A stretch of DNA of 64,000 nucleotides, from the NCBI RefSeq assembly GCF_002201535.1, contig NZ_NIWW01000011.1:1-64000 (forward strand), in the 5' to 3' direction. Each line of letters starts with the position of its first letter. The stretch's first letter is position 1. Both the position numbers and the translations under genes were made by a program. Source of the DNA: Lacimicrobium sp. SS2-24. Its GTDB lineage: Bacteria > Pseudomonadota > Gammaproteobacteria > Enterobacterales > Alteromonadaceae. Below the pieces are notes generated by a model that was not told the origin of the DNA, did not search any database, and saw nothing but the letters and a program-made list of their open reading frames with translations. This document shows positions 46,139 through 55,496 of the stretch, piece after piece.

Positions 46139-47473
46139 ATGAAAAGTATCAATGCGCTGTTACTGGCGCTGGCGTTAGCAAGCCCTTTTGCGCTTGCAAC
46201 CCAGGCTAAGGACATACAGCAATTTACCCTGGATAATGGCATGCACATTCTGGTGCTGGAGGATGACTCTATTCCCAATGCCAATATGTACCTGTTCTGG
46301 AAAGTGGGCTCACGCAATGAGTACCCTGGCATCACCGGATTGTCCCATTTCTTTGAACATATGATGTTTAACGGCTCAGAAAAGTATGGTCCGAAAATGT
46401 TCGACCGCACCATGGAAGCCGCAGGTGGGGCTAACAACGCCTACACCACGGAAAACCTGACCGTGTATACCAACTGGTTCCCGAGTGATGCGATGGAGTT
46501 GATCTTTGATCTCGAAGCCGATCGCATTGCCAATCTGGATATTGATGCCGAGGTGGTCGAAAGTGAGCGTGGTGTGGTGGCCTCAGAGCGCAGCACCGGC
46601 CTGGAAAATTCCAATTTTCGCACCCTTCATGAAGAGGTTAAGGGCGTTGCGTTTCGGGCGCATCCCTACAGCTGGCCGGTGATTGGTCATGATTCTGATA
46701 TTGCCAACTGGACCCTTGAAGATCTTCGTCAGTATCACAAGACTTATTATGCCCCCAACAACGCCGTGGTGGTGATCGCCGGCGCAGTCGAATTCGATCA
46801 GGTGAAGAAACTGGCCGAGCAGTATTTCGGTCCGATTCCGGCACAACCCGCACCCCGTGAAGTGCATACGGTGGAGCCAAAGCAAGTGGGTGAGCGGCGC
46901 ACATATGTGCACAAATCGTCCGTCACCAGCCCGAATTTACTCATGGCCTTCCATGTGCCTGAGACGGGCCATGAGGACTATTACGCTTTGCAGATGCTGG
47001 GCGATATTCTGGGCCAGGGTAACAGCTCCAGACTGCAACAGTCGCTGGTGTTTGAACAAAAGCTGGCCACAAATGTAATGACCTATATTCCCCAGTCTTT
47101 TGACGCCAATTTATTTTATCTGTATGCCATTGCCACACCAGGTACTTCGCCAGAGGCGCTGGAGCAGGGGCTGGTGGAGCAAATTAACAAGGTGATTGAA
47201 CAGGGTGTCACTGAACAAGAGCTGCAAAAGGTCAAGAACAGCCAATTGGTGAATTTCTATCGTGAAATGCAAACCATCAATGGTAAAGCCAACACTATCG
47301 GTACCTATCAGGTTTATTTCGGTGATTACCAGCAATTGTTTGAACTGCCCGAAGCCCTGGAAAAAGTCACTGCGGCAGATATTCAGCGCGTCGCTAAAAC
47401 CTACCTGCGCAAGGCCAACAGCACTGTGGGCATTCTGGACAATAAGGAAGATTCCTATGCACAAGATAATTAA
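46139..47473 (+). CDS. M16 zinc peptidase, catalytic subunit
   Basis: A 444-residue insulinase/pitrilysin-family peptidase. It has a signal peptide (MKSINALLLALALASPFALA, cut after ALA or ATQA), so it acts outside the cytoplasm. The inverted zinc motif HxxEH is HFFEH (His70, Glu73, His74) in TGLSHFFEHMMFNGSEKYG; the distal Glu is about 76 residues on, in LEADRIANL. It is the active partner of the following gene. The two overlap by 17 bp. Likely targets are peptides. GGAGAAAAAC before the ATG gives a good ribosome binding site. A 25-bp near-palindrome (46050-46074) stands between a candidate promoter and the start. Confidence 0.93.
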   Translation: MKSINALLLALALASPFALATQAKDIQQFTLDNGMHILVLEDDSIPNANMYLFWKVGSRNEYPGITGLSHFFEHMMFNGSEKYGPKMFDRTMEAAGGANNAYTTENLTVYTNWFPSDAMELIFDLEADRIANLDIDAEVVESERGVVASERSTGLENSNFRTLHEEVKGVAFRAHPYSWPVIGHDSDIANWTLEDLRQYHKTYYAPNNAVVVIAGAVEFDQVKKLAEQYFGPIPAQPAPREVHTVEPKQVGERRTYVHKSSVTSPNLLMAFHVPETGHEDYYALQMLGDILGQGNSSRLQQSLVFEQKLATNVMTYIPQSFDANLFYLYAIATPGTSPEALEQGLVEQINKVIEQGVTEQELQKVKNSQLVNFYREMQTINGKANTIGTYQVYFGDYQQLFELPEALEKVTAADIQRVAKTYLRKANSTVGILDNKEDSYAQDN

Positions 47474-48839
47474 TCGACTGTGGGTACTGCTGGCGCTTGG
47501 CGCATTCAGCCTTTCCGCAGCAGAATTTACCCTGCCAGCCTACAAAAAAATGGTGTTGGATAATGGCCTGACACTCTATCTGATGGAGCAAAAGGAAGTG
47601 CCGCTGATAGATGCCATTATTACTGTTAAAGCCGGTGCGGTGCAGGACAATAAGGCTGGTCAGGCTGAGATGACAGCCAATGCATTGTTGCTTGGCAGTG
47701 GCGAACTGGATCGTGCTGCTTTCGAGCGTGAACTGGACTTTATCGGTGCGAATATTAATGCTGGCGGAGGAATGGAAGCCAGTCAGTTGTATGCCTCATT
47801 TGCCAGTAAAGATCAGGACAAAGTGCTGAAGATGCTGGCCGATGCATTGTTACGTCCTGCCTTTAACGAGCAGGAAGTTAAGGCATATCAACAGCGTCAC
47901 CTGGCCGCATTGCAACAGGCACAGGAGAGTCCAAAGGCGGTAGTCGGTGACTATTTCAATGCGCTGTTATTTGGTCAGCATCCTTATGCCAGCGTTCAAA
48001 ACGGCAGCATAGCGTCGGTGAAAGCTATGCAACTGGCTGACATAAAAGATTTTTATAGCAAATGGTATCAGCCTGATAATGCTGCCATCAGTATCGTGGG
48101 TGATTTTGATACAGCGTCGATGGTGAAAAAAATCAAGGCGCTGTTTGGTCAGTGGCAAGGAAAAGGTGCAGGGTTTGCTTTGCCAGTCGCCGAGGTCAAT
48201 CCGCAGAAGGCCAGAGTGCTGTTAGTGGATAAGCCTGATGCCCGCGAGAGTACTTACATCATCGGAGGCCCAGGCATTGCCCGCAGCAATCCTGATTATG
48301 TGGCCTTGCAGGTGATCAACACCATATTGGGAGGACGTTTCACGTCCTGGCTGAATGATGAGTTGCGGGTGAATACGGGCCTAACCTATGGTGCCAGAAG
48401 CAGCTTCAGGCCTTACCAGAAAGGCGGTAGCTTCAGTATCTACACGTTCACCAAGACTGAAACCACCAAGGAAGCGATTGATTTGACGCTCAAGACCTAT
48501 GACAGACTGTGGGAAAAAGGTATTGATCAGGCCACCCTGGATTCTGCAAAGGCTTATGTAAAAGGCCAGTTTCCGCCTAAGTATGAAACCTCTGGTGAGC
48601 TGGCTGACCTGCTCAGCGGCATGTATATCTATGGGTACGATGAGGCCTTCATCAATGAATTCAGCGACAACGTTAATGCGCTGAATCTCGACAAGGCGGG
48701 TGCGCTGATTGAGCAGTACTTCCCTCAAGACCATCTGCAGATGGTGGTGATTGGTAATGCTGAAGCACTACGGCCGGTGGTGAGTGAGTACGGTGAACTG
48801 ATGGAAACCCGCATCGATACAGAGCAGATAGATCTGTAA
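47457..48839 (+). CDS. M16 peptidase-like protein lacking the zinc motif (partner subunit)
   Basis: A 460-residue M16-family protein with a signal peptide (MHKIINRLWVLLALGAFSLS). It keeps the fold, including LDNGLTLYLMEQKEVPLIDA and LVDKPDARESTYIIGGPGIA. Where the catalytic family has HxxEH it reads AGQAEMTANALLLGSGELD, so zinc binding should be lost. The C-terminal half retains the R-Y-like pair region (NTGLTYGARSSFRPYQKGG). Two-gene M16 pairs with one inactive partner are known; the partner contributes to the cavity. The ATG at 47457 lies within the last codons of the previous gene. An upstream extension from 47262 is antisense-free but inside the neighbour and not used. Confidence 0.92.
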   Translation: MHKIINRLWVLLALGAFSLSAAEFTLPAYKKMVLDNGLTLYLMEQKEVPLIDAIITVKAGAVQDNKAGQAEMTANALLLGSGELDRAAFERELDFIGANINAGGGMEASQLYASFASKDQDKVLKMLADALLRPAFNEQEVKAYQQRHLAALQQAQESPKAVVGDYFNALLFGQHPYASVQNGSIASVKAMQLADIKDFYSKWYQPDNAAISIVGDFDTASMVKKIKALFGQWQGKGAGFALPVAEVNPQKARVLLVDKPDARESTYIIGGPGIARSNPDYVALQVINTILGGRFTSWLNDELRVNTGLTYGARSSFRPYQKGGSFSIYTFTKTETTKEAIDLTLKTYDRLWEKGIDQATLDSAKAYVKGQFPPKYETSGELADLLSGMYIYGYDEAFINEFSDNVNALNLDKAGALIEQYFPQDHLQMVVIGNAEALRPVVSEYGELMETRIDTEQIDL

Positions 48840-48858
48840 AAAATAAAAAGGTCGCTGG

Positions 48859-48920
48859 ATGCCCGATAACAACATTCGGGCATGACCGTCTGTCATTCCC
48901 GCGTGTTTTTGGCGGGAATC
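48859..48920. terminator. Two hairpins after the M16 pair (terminator-like and GGGAATC-type repeat)
   Basis: Stem 1: ATGCCCGA (48859-48866) with TCGGGCAT (48876-48883). Stem 2: ATTCCCGC (48895-48902) with GCGGGAAT (48912-48919), loop GTGTTTTTG. GTCATTCCCGC...GCGGGAATCC is a widespread intergenic repeat form in proteobacteria. Neither has a clean T-run directly behind it. Confidence 0.55.
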
Positions 48921-48962
48921 CAGTGCCCTTCCCTCTAACCCGGTGGTTATATTTAATGTTGC

Positions 48963-49637
48963 TTAATACGCCGGCATCAGAAACACTTCGCGAACACAGT
49001 TTCTTGGGTTGGCGTTAATGGCATAGAGTACGGCGTCGGCCACATCCTGTGGATCAAGCTTATCGGGTTTGGGCTCGTCAAAAAACGGCGTGTTAACCAT
49101 GCCCGGAGCAATGGTCGTCAGGCGCCCCTGCCACTCTTTCATTTCTTCGGCCAGATTACTGGCAAATCCGTGTACAAACCATTTAGTCGCGCCGTATACC
49201 GAGCCCTTGAGGGTAATACGTCCGGCTGCTGAGCCGGTCATAATAAAATGACCTGTGGTTTTTCGCAGGTGGGGCAGCGTCAGTTTGGCGGTGTAGAGCA
49301 GGGCATTAATGTTCAGTTGGATCATCTTATCCCATTCTGTCGGATCCCCTGCTTCTGTGCCGGGTGTTGAAGCGCCTGTACCGGCATTGGCAAAGGCCAC
49401 GTCCAGTCGCCCAAACTTCTCTATGCCCTGATTAATCACTTTCTTCAGGGCCGTGTAGTCAGTCACATCAGCCGCTATGGCAAGCATGTTGTCCTCACCG
49501 CACTCTGCGACCAGTTCATCCAGCAGGGCCTGGCGACGCGCGGTAACAATGAGCTTATGACCGGCTTTGGCCGCCTGCAGGGCTGTGGCTTTGCCGATGC
49601 CGCTGGAAGCACCGGTTATCAGTATGACTTTGGACAT
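48963..49637 (-). CDS. Short-chain dehydrogenase/reductase (SDR family)
   Basis: A 224-residue oxidoreductase with a Rossmann fold. It has MSKVILITGASSGIGKATAL (TGxxxGxG, NAD(P) binding), VAFANAGTGAST (NAG), the catalytic SAAGRITLKGSVYGATKWFVHGF with Ser, Tyr and Lys (YxxxK reads YGATK), and TIAPGMVNTPFF. The substrate is unknown; the classical-type YgfF/YdfG-like SDR is the nearest class. The ATG at 49637 is supported by AGGAGGC; the reading frame runs 69 bases further but with no better start. Monocistronic. Confidence 0.92.
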   Translation of the reverse strand: MSKVILITGASSGIGKATALQAAKAGHKLIVTARRQALLDELVAECGEDNMLAIAADVTDYTALKKVINQGIEKFGRLDVAFANAGTGASTPGTEAGDPTEWDKMIQLNINALLYTAKLTLPHLRKTTGHFIMTGSAAGRITLKGSVYGATKWFVHGFASNLAEEMKEWQGRLTTIAPGMVNTPFFDEPKPDKLDPQDVADAVLYAINANPRNCVREVFLMPAY

Positions 49638-49993
49638 AAATTGCCTCCTGTGTTGCGGGTTAATCTTACCTAAAAAATAAGCCTGACCGAGCATGTCATA
49701 AATCATGTGATGAATAAAACTGTGATCCTTGCGCCAGATATCAGGCTCAAAGGGGTAACGTAAATGTCAAAAAATGGATCGCACGCCTTTGGTACCTTGC
49801 GGCGGGCTGATGGCACTGCTCATCCCGCAAGGCACATCTGCACTGTGGTGTGAGCAATGCTCATCTGAGCCGGGTAATCCACCGCTATTGCCATGGCGAG
49901 GTTGTAGTGCTAACAATGACAATAGCGCAGATTGCTACAGGTATTTATTAATAAGGCTGCTGCGCCCGGGCAACCCGATACCAGGAGAGTGAT
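49638..49993. other. Intergenic region between the SDR gene and the Mpo1-like gene
   Basis: CCTTGCGGCGGG (49796-49807) and CCCGCAAGG (about 49825-49833) are inverted and could form a hairpin. A 72-codon frame at 49774-49992 lacks a ribosome binding site and has atypical composition, so it is not called. The divergent promoters must lie here, but none stands out. Confidence 0.4.
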
Positions 49994-50314
49994 ATGAGCG
50001 AAGCATTACAACATAAGAGGTTCGAGAGCTTCAGGGCCTTTTACCCCTATTATCTGCAAGAACATAAGAATCGCACCTGTCGGCGCTTGCATGTGGTGGG
50101 CAGCTTGCTGGTACTGGCGACACTGGCTACTTCGCTACTGACCGCCAACTATGCCCTGTTATGGTTATTGCCCGTATTGGGCTATGGCTTTGCCTGGGTG
50201 GGTCACTTTTTCTTTGAAAAAAACAAGCCGGCTACCTTTAAGTACCCATTCTATAGCCTGATGGGGGACTGGGTGATGCTCAAAGACGTGCTGACCGGCA
50301 AGCTGCGCTGGTAG
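49994..50314 (+). CDS. Mpo1-like (DUF962) membrane protein
   Basis: A 106-residue protein of the DUF962/Mpo1 family. The segments RFESFRAFYPYYLQEHKNRT, CRRLHVVGSLLVLATLATSL and GYGFAWVGHFFFEKNKPATF, then KYPFYSLMGDWVMLKDVLTG, are the family pattern. It has two hydrophobic helices (near residues 36-52 and 54-70). In yeast the relative Mpo1 is a dioxygenase for 2-hydroxy fatty acids, with conserved histidines as here (EHKN, RRLHVVG, VGHFFFE). Bacterial function is unproven. CCAGGAGAGTGAT before the ATG at 49994 is a strong ribosome binding site. Confidence 0.9.
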   Translation: MSEALQHKRFESFRAFYPYYLQEHKNRTCRRLHVVGSLLVLATLATSLLTANYALLWLLPVLGYGFAWVGHFFFEKNKPATFKYPFYSLMGDWVMLKDVLTGKLRW

Positions 50315-50669
50315 TTAGTTGTAACGAGCCTTCGATGCACCGCTCAATCTTTATATTGGATTAGGATTAGCATTTTAATTATAAAAAATAACGTATCTGT
50401 TTTAGCGTTACATTAACGCGCTTATGGTCAGTTGTCGCTAGGCCATGATTTATCCCTTAATAAATTAATTCCTTTGTTTTTTTACTACTTAGGCACAGGC
50501 ACGTCTTTTGTAACCTCACCGCGATGACTATTCTGACAAGTTTTTTTGAAAAAATGGTTATGGAACGAAATAACCAAGCCTCTCTGGTAAGACCTCAGAC
50601 CTTTTGTGCTGTTGCGTGGGCTGCTCTGTCACTCTAAGATGCGCGCCGCCATAGCAACAGAGGTAAACA
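50315..50669. other. AT-rich gene-free region upstream of the orphan binding protein
   Basis: Nothing is recognised except AT-rich DNA. TTTTTTTGAAAAAATG (about 50543-50558) is a short dyad-like run. No tRNA, attachment site or convincing ORF is present. A promoter for the gene at 50670 is expected, but I cannot place it with confidence. Confidence 0.4.
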
Positions 50670-51476
50670 ATGAAAACATTCGGTTCAATATTAGCGTTCT
50701 TGTGGATGGGGGCATCGCTGTTTTTTTTCGTCGCGGCCCACGCCCATGAGCAGCGGGTTTACCGGATAGGCATTGAAGACCTTGACTACTACCCTCTTTT
50801 TTCCAGTGAGCACGGCCACAGTGCTGAGGACTTCGGGTTACTGCGCCAGATACTCGAGCGTTTCGCGCGCCGGCAGGGCATTGAGTTTGATTATGTGTCC
50901 TTGCCCATTACCCGTTTCAATCACTGGTACCGTGAGAAGCATATTGATTTTCGCCTGCCTGACAATCCGCTGTGGAACGGCAGCGATGAACTTGATTTAC
51001 ACTACAGTGACGCACTGTTTGAATTTTTTCCTACCACCGTGGTGCTCAAATCCCACGAGAATCTGCCGTTTGAACAGTTTCAGCGCCTCGGTATTTTGTA
51101 TGGCTTTACCCCCAGTACCCATTGGCAACAGCGTATTGAAAGCGGCGATGTGACACTGGTACGGGATCGTTCCATCCGGGTGCTGGTCAGGCTCTTATAT
51201 ATGGGAGCCATCGATGGTCTGGATTTGCACCAAACTGCGGTGGCGCATTATGCGTCGGAGCTTGGCTTTGATCCCTCTCAACTGGTTGTCGCTGCCAAGG
51301 CAGTACCGGAATCTGCTGTGGCTTATCAGATGTCTACTCTGCACCATGAACCCTTGCTGGCATCACTCAATGATTATCTGGTGCAGGAAGTGGAAGAGAT
51401 AAACCAGCTCAAACGCCTGTATGGGTTGGATCCGAATGGATTTTCTTCTTGCAGAGGCGGCGTCTGCTCCTTCTGA
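50670..51476 (+). CDS. Periplasmic binding-protein-like protein (orphan)
   Basis: A 268-residue exported protein. The signal peptide is MKTFGSILAFLWMGASLFFF with VAAHAHEQ; cleavage probably after AHA. The mature part is reminiscent of the type-3 solute-binding fold: RVYRIGIEDLDYYPLFSSEH, DFGLLRQILERFARRQGIEF, REKHIDFRLPDNPLW, then RIESGDVTLVRDRSIRVLVR. The two lobes and a C-terminal helix are as in family 3, but similarity is low. The last residues (SSCRGGVCSF) have two cysteines that could bond. No transporter genes are near. The ligand is unknown; some orphan proteins of this kind feed sensor domains. ATG at 50670 with AACAGAGGTAAAC upstream. Confidence 0.78.
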   Translation: MKTFGSILAFLWMGASLFFFVAAHAHEQRVYRIGIEDLDYYPLFSSEHGHSAEDFGLLRQILERFARRQGIEFDYVSLPITRFNHWYREKHIDFRLPDNPLWNGSDELDLHYSDALFEFFPTTVVLKSHENLPFEQFQRLGILYGFTPSTHWQQRIESGDVTLVRDRSIRVLVRLLYMGAIDGLDLHQTAVAHYASELGFDPSQLVVAAKAVPESAVAYQMSTLHHEPLLASLNDYLVQEVEEINQLKRLYGLDPNGFSSCRGGVCSF

Positions 51477-51664
51477 AACATTTTGTATGTCTGCTTCTGT
51501 TAAAACATCAGCCTGTCTGGTAGATATGCTCTTGAAAATGTTATTTGTGCCCAAAGGTCTTAGTTAAGACGTTAAGAGATACGCAGTCGTCTTAATATTT
51601 TCTCTCGCAGGTCATGCGCCTGCGCATCAAACCGCGTGCAAACTCATTGACTAAAGGAGGAAGT

Positions 51665-52315
51665 ATGAGATTTTCCAAATCTTTACTCTCTATTGCCCTT
51701 GCGTCAGCAGTAGTTGCACCGGCAATGGCAGATAACCCCTATGTTCGCCCTGACGGAAGCTGGATTAGCCTTAATGGCACGGTGGTGGAGTCCGATGCTG
51801 ACAGCTTTGTACTGGATTACGGTGAAGGCTATGTCACGGTCGAAATGGATGACTGGGACTGGTACGGCGATGCCTACCCGATTCTTGATGGCGACCAGGT
51901 TAAGGTAAATGGCCGGGTGGATGATGATCTATACGAGACCACCTCTATCGAGGCGGGGAGCGTTTACGTAAAAGATCTGAACACCTACTTTTATGCCAAT
52001 GATGCCGATGAGGAAAGCCTCATGGCACCCGCTGTTACCACGGTCTACATCGACAACGATCTGAGACTGAGTGGTACGGTGACCCAGGTTAATGGCCGCG
52101 AATTTACCATTGATACTGGCAACAGAAAGATCAAAGTGGATACCTCGCAGATGCTGTACAACCCGATGGATGACAAGGGGTATCAGCAAATTGATAAAGG
52201 CGAGTTCGTCTCGGTGACCGGTGATTTTAATATCGGTATTTTTGAAGAGAATGAAATACTGGCCGAGACCATCACCACACTTCATCGGGACAAAACCAAA
52301 AAAACCGGTTCTTAA
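51665..52315 (+). CDS. Exported hypothetical protein with duplicated OB-like (DUF5666/YgiW-type) domain
   Basis: A 216-residue exported protein. Signal peptide: MRFSKSLLSIALASAVVAPA with MADNPY; cut after AMA. Two related segments follow: DGSWISLNGTVVESDADSFV, LDYGEGYVTVEMDDWDWYGD, DQVKVNGRVDDDLY (about 30-100), and DLRLSGTVTQVNGREFTIDT, RKIKVDTSQM, KGEFVSVTGDFN (about 135-205). Each reads like a small beta-barrel of the bacterial OB-fold (YgiW/NirD-type or DUF5666) class: G-V-x-hydrophobic...D-G-x-V-x-V-x-G. It is acidic. Function unknown; binding small molecules or envelope stress are family guesses. AAAGGAGGAAGT before the ATG is very strong. A terminator follows directly. Confidence 0.85.
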   Translation: MRFSKSLLSIALASAVVAPAMADNPYVRPDGSWISLNGTVVESDADSFVLDYGEGYVTVEMDDWDWYGDAYPILDGDQVKVNGRVDDDLYETTSIEAGSVYVKDLNTYFYANDADEESLMAPAVTTVYIDNDLRLSGTVTQVNGREFTIDTGNRKIKVDTSQMLYNPMDDKGYQQIDKGEFVSVTGDFNIGIFEENEILAETITTLHRDKTKKTGS

Positions 52316-52330
52316 CCCCAGAAACGCTAG

Positions 52331-52358
52331 AAAAGGCCAGCCAATGCTGGCCTTTTTT
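52331..52358. terminator. Bidirectional terminator
   Basis: AAAAGGCCAGC (52331-52341), loop CAAT, GCTGGCC followed by TTTTTT (52346-52358). It can end both the exported protein gene and copA. Confidence 0.9.
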
Positions 52359-52361
52359 ATG

Positions 52362-54818
52362 TCAGTTCATCGGAACATGGCGCAGTCTGAGTGCATTAGA
52401 GAGCACAAACAGACTGGAAAGGGCCATTGCGCCCGCCGCCAGCATGGGTGAGAGCAGGATCCCAAAATGAGGATACAGTATGCCGGCCGCAACCGGTATC
52501 AGTAACGCGTTATAAGCAAAGGCCCAGAACAGGTTCTGGCGAATATTTGTCAATGTGGCGCCGCTGATCTTAAGCGCATTGACCACACCACCAATATCGG
52601 CCCGCATCAGCACCACATCGGCAGATTCAATGGCGATATCGGTGCCGGTACCAATGGCAATGCCGGTATCCGCTTCTGCCAGTGCCGGCGCATCGTTAAT
52701 GCCATCGCCAACGAACGTCACCTGTCCATACTTTGCTTTAAGGTTTTTAATACTTTCCACTTTTCCCTCAGGCATCACTTCAGCCATGCACTGATCAATA
52801 CCAAGCTTTGCGGCAATCGCCTCGCCGGTGCGACGGTTATCCCCGGTAATCATTGCCGTAGCAAAACCAGCCTGATGCAATGCCTCAATGGCTTCTTTTG
52901 CGCCTTCACGCAAGGTGTCGGCCACGGCAATGAGCGCGACAATTTCGCCATCTACCGCCATGTATAGTGGGGTTTTGCCCTCATCGGCCATTTTTGCGGC
53001 GCTATCCTGATATTCGCTTAAGTTGGCGCTTTCTTTTAGATAGCGATCGGCACCGAGCTGAATGTGTTGATTATCAATTCGGGCTTCAATGCCTAATCCT
53101 GAATGGGTCTGAACATCACTGACCTGGGGTAAGTTCAGGCTACGTTGTCTGGCTGCCCGCACAATGGCCTGGGCGATGGGGTGTTCAGAATTATCCTCAA
53201 TCGCCGCCGCCATGGCCAGCAGCCTGTCTTCATCCTGTTGGTCCTTCACATGGAAATCTGTCAATTCTGGCTGGCCGCGGGTCAGGGTGCCGGTTTTATC
53301 AAAGGCAATGACTCTGGCGTCCTGCAAGATTTGCAGTGCTTCGCCCTTGCGAAACAAGATACCGTTTTCTGCTGCCTTTCCGGTGCCCACCATAATAGAC
53401 ACCGGTGTGGCTAATCCCATGGCGCATGGGCAGGCAATGATGAGTACCGCCACGGCATTCACCAGTGCAAAGGTGAGTGAGGGCTCAGGCCCGAACCAGA
53501 ACCAGATGAGCAGTGTGATAAGCGCCAGCGTCATAACCACAGGTACGAACACGGCCGTCACTTTGTCCACCAGAGCCTGTACGGGCAGTCGTGTGGCCTG
53601 CGCCTGTTCCACCATACGAATGATATTGGCCAGAACACTGTCTTCGCCAACATTCTCGGCTTCGATCACCAGAGAGCCTTTCTGATTCACCGTACCGCCC
53701 ACTACCTTATCGCCCGGGTGTTTCTCAACCGGTATAGGCTCGCCGGTGAGCATGGACTCGTCCACCCAGGTGTCTCCGGAGACTACCGTGCCATCCACGG
53801 CGATGCGTTCTCCTGGCCTGACGATAATGAGATCGCCTTTAACAATCTCCTCCAGCGGCACATCTTCGCTTTGATCATCGCGTTTTACCCGGGCGGTTTT
53901 TGCCTGCATATTGACCAGGCGACTGATGGCATCTCCGGTACGGCCCTTTGACCGCGCTTCGAGAAAACGCCCGAGTAAGATCAATGTGACGATGACCGCA
54001 GCGGATTCAAAGTAAACGTTGTGCGTACCCTCGGGCAGGATGGAGGGCAGAAACAAGGTGACAGTGGAATACAGCCAGGCCGCACTGGTACCCAGTGCAA
54101 CCAGCGAATTCATATCTGGCGCCCCTTTGAACAGGGCGGGAAAGCCAATCCGAAAGAACTGTCTGCCGGGTCCGGCAAGTACTGAGGTGGTCAGCACAAA
54201 CTGTACTGCCCAGCTGGTGCGCTGCCCAATGGCATCCATTAACCAATGATGGAACGGCGCAACCAGGTGGCCCCCCATTTCCATAACAAATACCGGCAGG
54301 GTTAACAGGGCGGCCAGCCAGAAGGCCTTTTTCAGACGTTGCTGTTCCTGCGCCTTGTGATTGCTCTGTTCATCTGCATTGTTCTGCTCAGTGCGGGCAT
54401 CATATCCGGCCTCACGAATGATTGAGATCAGTTGCTGCGTATTAACCATGCCTTCCAGCACGTCGACTCTGGCTTTTTCGGAGGCCAGGTTGACATGGGC
54501 CCTGAGCACACCGGGTTGCTGTTGCAACGCCTTTTCAATTTTGGCCACACAGGAAGCGCAGTTCATACCCGATAGCGCCAGGGTAATCTGTTGTGTGCGA
54601 GCCGGGTAACCCGCTTTTTTGAGGGATTCAGTGACATCACTCAGTTTAGCCTGCTGGGAAAGCAGGAGTTCTGCACCCTCGGTAGCCAGATTCACACTGG
54701 CTTCACTGACGCCCGGGGTGTCGTTTAAGGCTTTCTCAGCCCGTTTGACACAGGATGCACAGCTAAGCCCGGTTAGCTTTAAGTGCAACTTATTTTGCTT
54801 TGTAGCGCCTTTGTCCAT
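52362..54818 (-). CDS. copA: Copper-exporting P-type ATPase CopA
   Basis: An 818-residue Cu(+) export ATPase. Two N-terminal HMA domains have metal-binding CxxC: CASC at 20-23 and CASC at 87-90. Eight membrane helices are expected; the transport site is CPC (463-465) in [13 protein letters not shown]. The actuator has TGEPIPVEK (TGE at 358-360), and the phosphorylated Asp is in [16 protein letters not shown] (507 onward). The P and N domains have [21 protein letters not shown]-terminal MxxSS is in [11 protein letters not shown]. It is driven by the CueR-type promoter at 54855-54885. Terminated by the hairpin at 52331-52358. Confidence 0.97.
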   Translation of the reverse strand: MDKGATKQNKLHLKLTGLSCASCVKRAEKALNDTPGVSEASVNLATEGAELLLSQQAKLSDVTESLKKAGYPARTQQITLALSGMNCASCVAKIEKALQQQPGVLRAHVNLASEKARVDVLEGMVNTQQLISIIREAGYDARTEQNNADEQSNHKAQEQQRLKKAFWLAALLTLPVFVMEMGGHLVAPFHHWLMDAIGQRTSWAVQFVLTTSVLAGPGRQFFRIGFPALFKGAPDMNSLVALGTSAAWLYSTVTLFLPSILPEGTHNVYFESAAVIVTLILLGRFLEARSKGRTGDAISRLVNMQAKTARVKRDDQSEDVPLEEIVKGDLIIVRPGERIAVDGTVVSGDTWVDESMLTGEPIPVEKHPGDKVVGGTVNQKGSLVIEAENVGEDSVLANIIRMVEQAQATRLPVQALVDKVTAVFVPVVMTLALITLLIWFWFGPEPSLTFALVNAVAVLIIACPCAMGLATPVSIMVGTGKAAENGILFRKGEALQILQDARVIAFDKTGTLTRGQPELTDFHVKDQQDEDRLLAMAAAIEDNSEHPIAQAIVRAARQRSLNLPQVSDVQTHSGLGIEARIDNQHIQLGADRYLKESANLSEYQDSAAKMADEGKTPLYMAVDGEIVALIAVADTLREGAKEAIEALHQAGFATAMITGDNRRTGEAIAAKLGIDQCMAEVMPEGKVESIKNLKAKYGQVTFVGDGINDAPALAEADTGIAIGTGTDIAIESADVVLMRADIGGVVNALKISGATLTNIRQNLFWAFAYNALLIPVAAGILYPHFGILLSPMLAAGAMALSSLFVLSNALRLRHVPMN

Positions 54819-54854
54819 GCGGTTTGGCTCGTCGTTATGATTGCGATGTCATCA

Positions 54855-54885
54855 GTATGAACCTTGACATTATGTCAAGGTCAAG
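54855..54885 (-). promoter_or_regulatory. CueR-type promoter of copA (19-bp spacer, perfect palindrome)
   Basis: Minus strand: -35 TTGACC (54880-54885), a 19-bp spacer, -10 CATACT (54855-54860). The 21-bp perfect palindrome at 54862-54882 has arms ACCTTGACAT and ATGTCAAGGT around one central base. A long spacer with dyad symmetry between -35 and -10 is the known signature of MerR-family activation. Confidence 0.9.
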
Positions 54886-54902
54886 CGGTATGCCAGCGAA
54901 AG

Positions 54903-55292
54903 TTAACGTGTCTCCAGCGCGCTAAGAATAGTGCAATCTGGCGTATCATCTCCGGGGCACTGAGCAATCATGGTTTCCAGGGTTTTTTGCATGGCTTTGA
55001 GCTGGCGGATTTTGAATCTTACCGTAGACAGATGTTGTTCGGCGGTGTGTTTAACATCACGACTAGCCCGTTTGGGGTTGCTTCTGAGTTCAAGCAATTC
55101 AGCGATTTGTGGCAGAGAAAAATCCAGCGCCCGGGCACGGCCAATAAATTCAAGGATTTCAATATCCTCTTGGTTGTAGTGCCGGTATCCCGCGGCGGTT
55201 CGCCCGGCGGGACGAAACAGCCCCTGAGACTCGTAGTGGCGAATCATCTTAGCGCTGAGACCGGTTTTCTTAGCCGCTTCACCAATGTTCAT
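54903..55292 (-). CDS. cueR: Copper-responsive MerR-family regulator CueR
   Basis: A 129-residue regulator. The winged helix has MNIGEAAKKTGLSAKMIRHY and ESQGLFRPAGRTAAGYRHYN. A dimerisation helix follows. The metal loop has Cys112 and Cys120 (CPGDDTPDC), the same positions as E. coli CueR, which senses Cu(+) with zeptomolar affinity. It lies just upstream of, and in the same direction as, copA, with the target promoter in between. In E. coli the two genes are separate, so this arrangement makes a direct local circuit. ATG at 55292; GGAGTACATC precedes it (plus-strand GATGTACTCC). Confidence 0.95.
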   Translation of the reverse strand: MNIGEAAKKTGLSAKMIRHYESQGLFRPAGRTAAGYRHYNQEDIEILEFIGRARALDFSLPQIAELLELRSNPKRASRDVKHTAEQHLSTVRFKIRQLKAMQKTLETMIAQCPGDDTPDCTILSALETR

Positions 55293-55496
55293 GATGTACT
55301 CCGCAAAATCATTTGTATGAATACCAGTAAATGAAATCTGCGAATACTTAGCAAGGGCTTTGGCCGTTATTACCGATTATTTGTCTTATACAGCAAGCTT
55401 GGGTGTTGCCAGCCAGTTTTTGGCCAGCCACTACTAGGGCCGGCTCAATTCAGTTTCCAAGGACTGACGTATCTGCCTATCGAGAGCCTGCTGCTA

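Noticed and set aside
49774-49992. 72-codon plus-strand frame before the Mpo1-like gene
   Set aside because: No ribosome binding site, odd composition and no recognised pattern.
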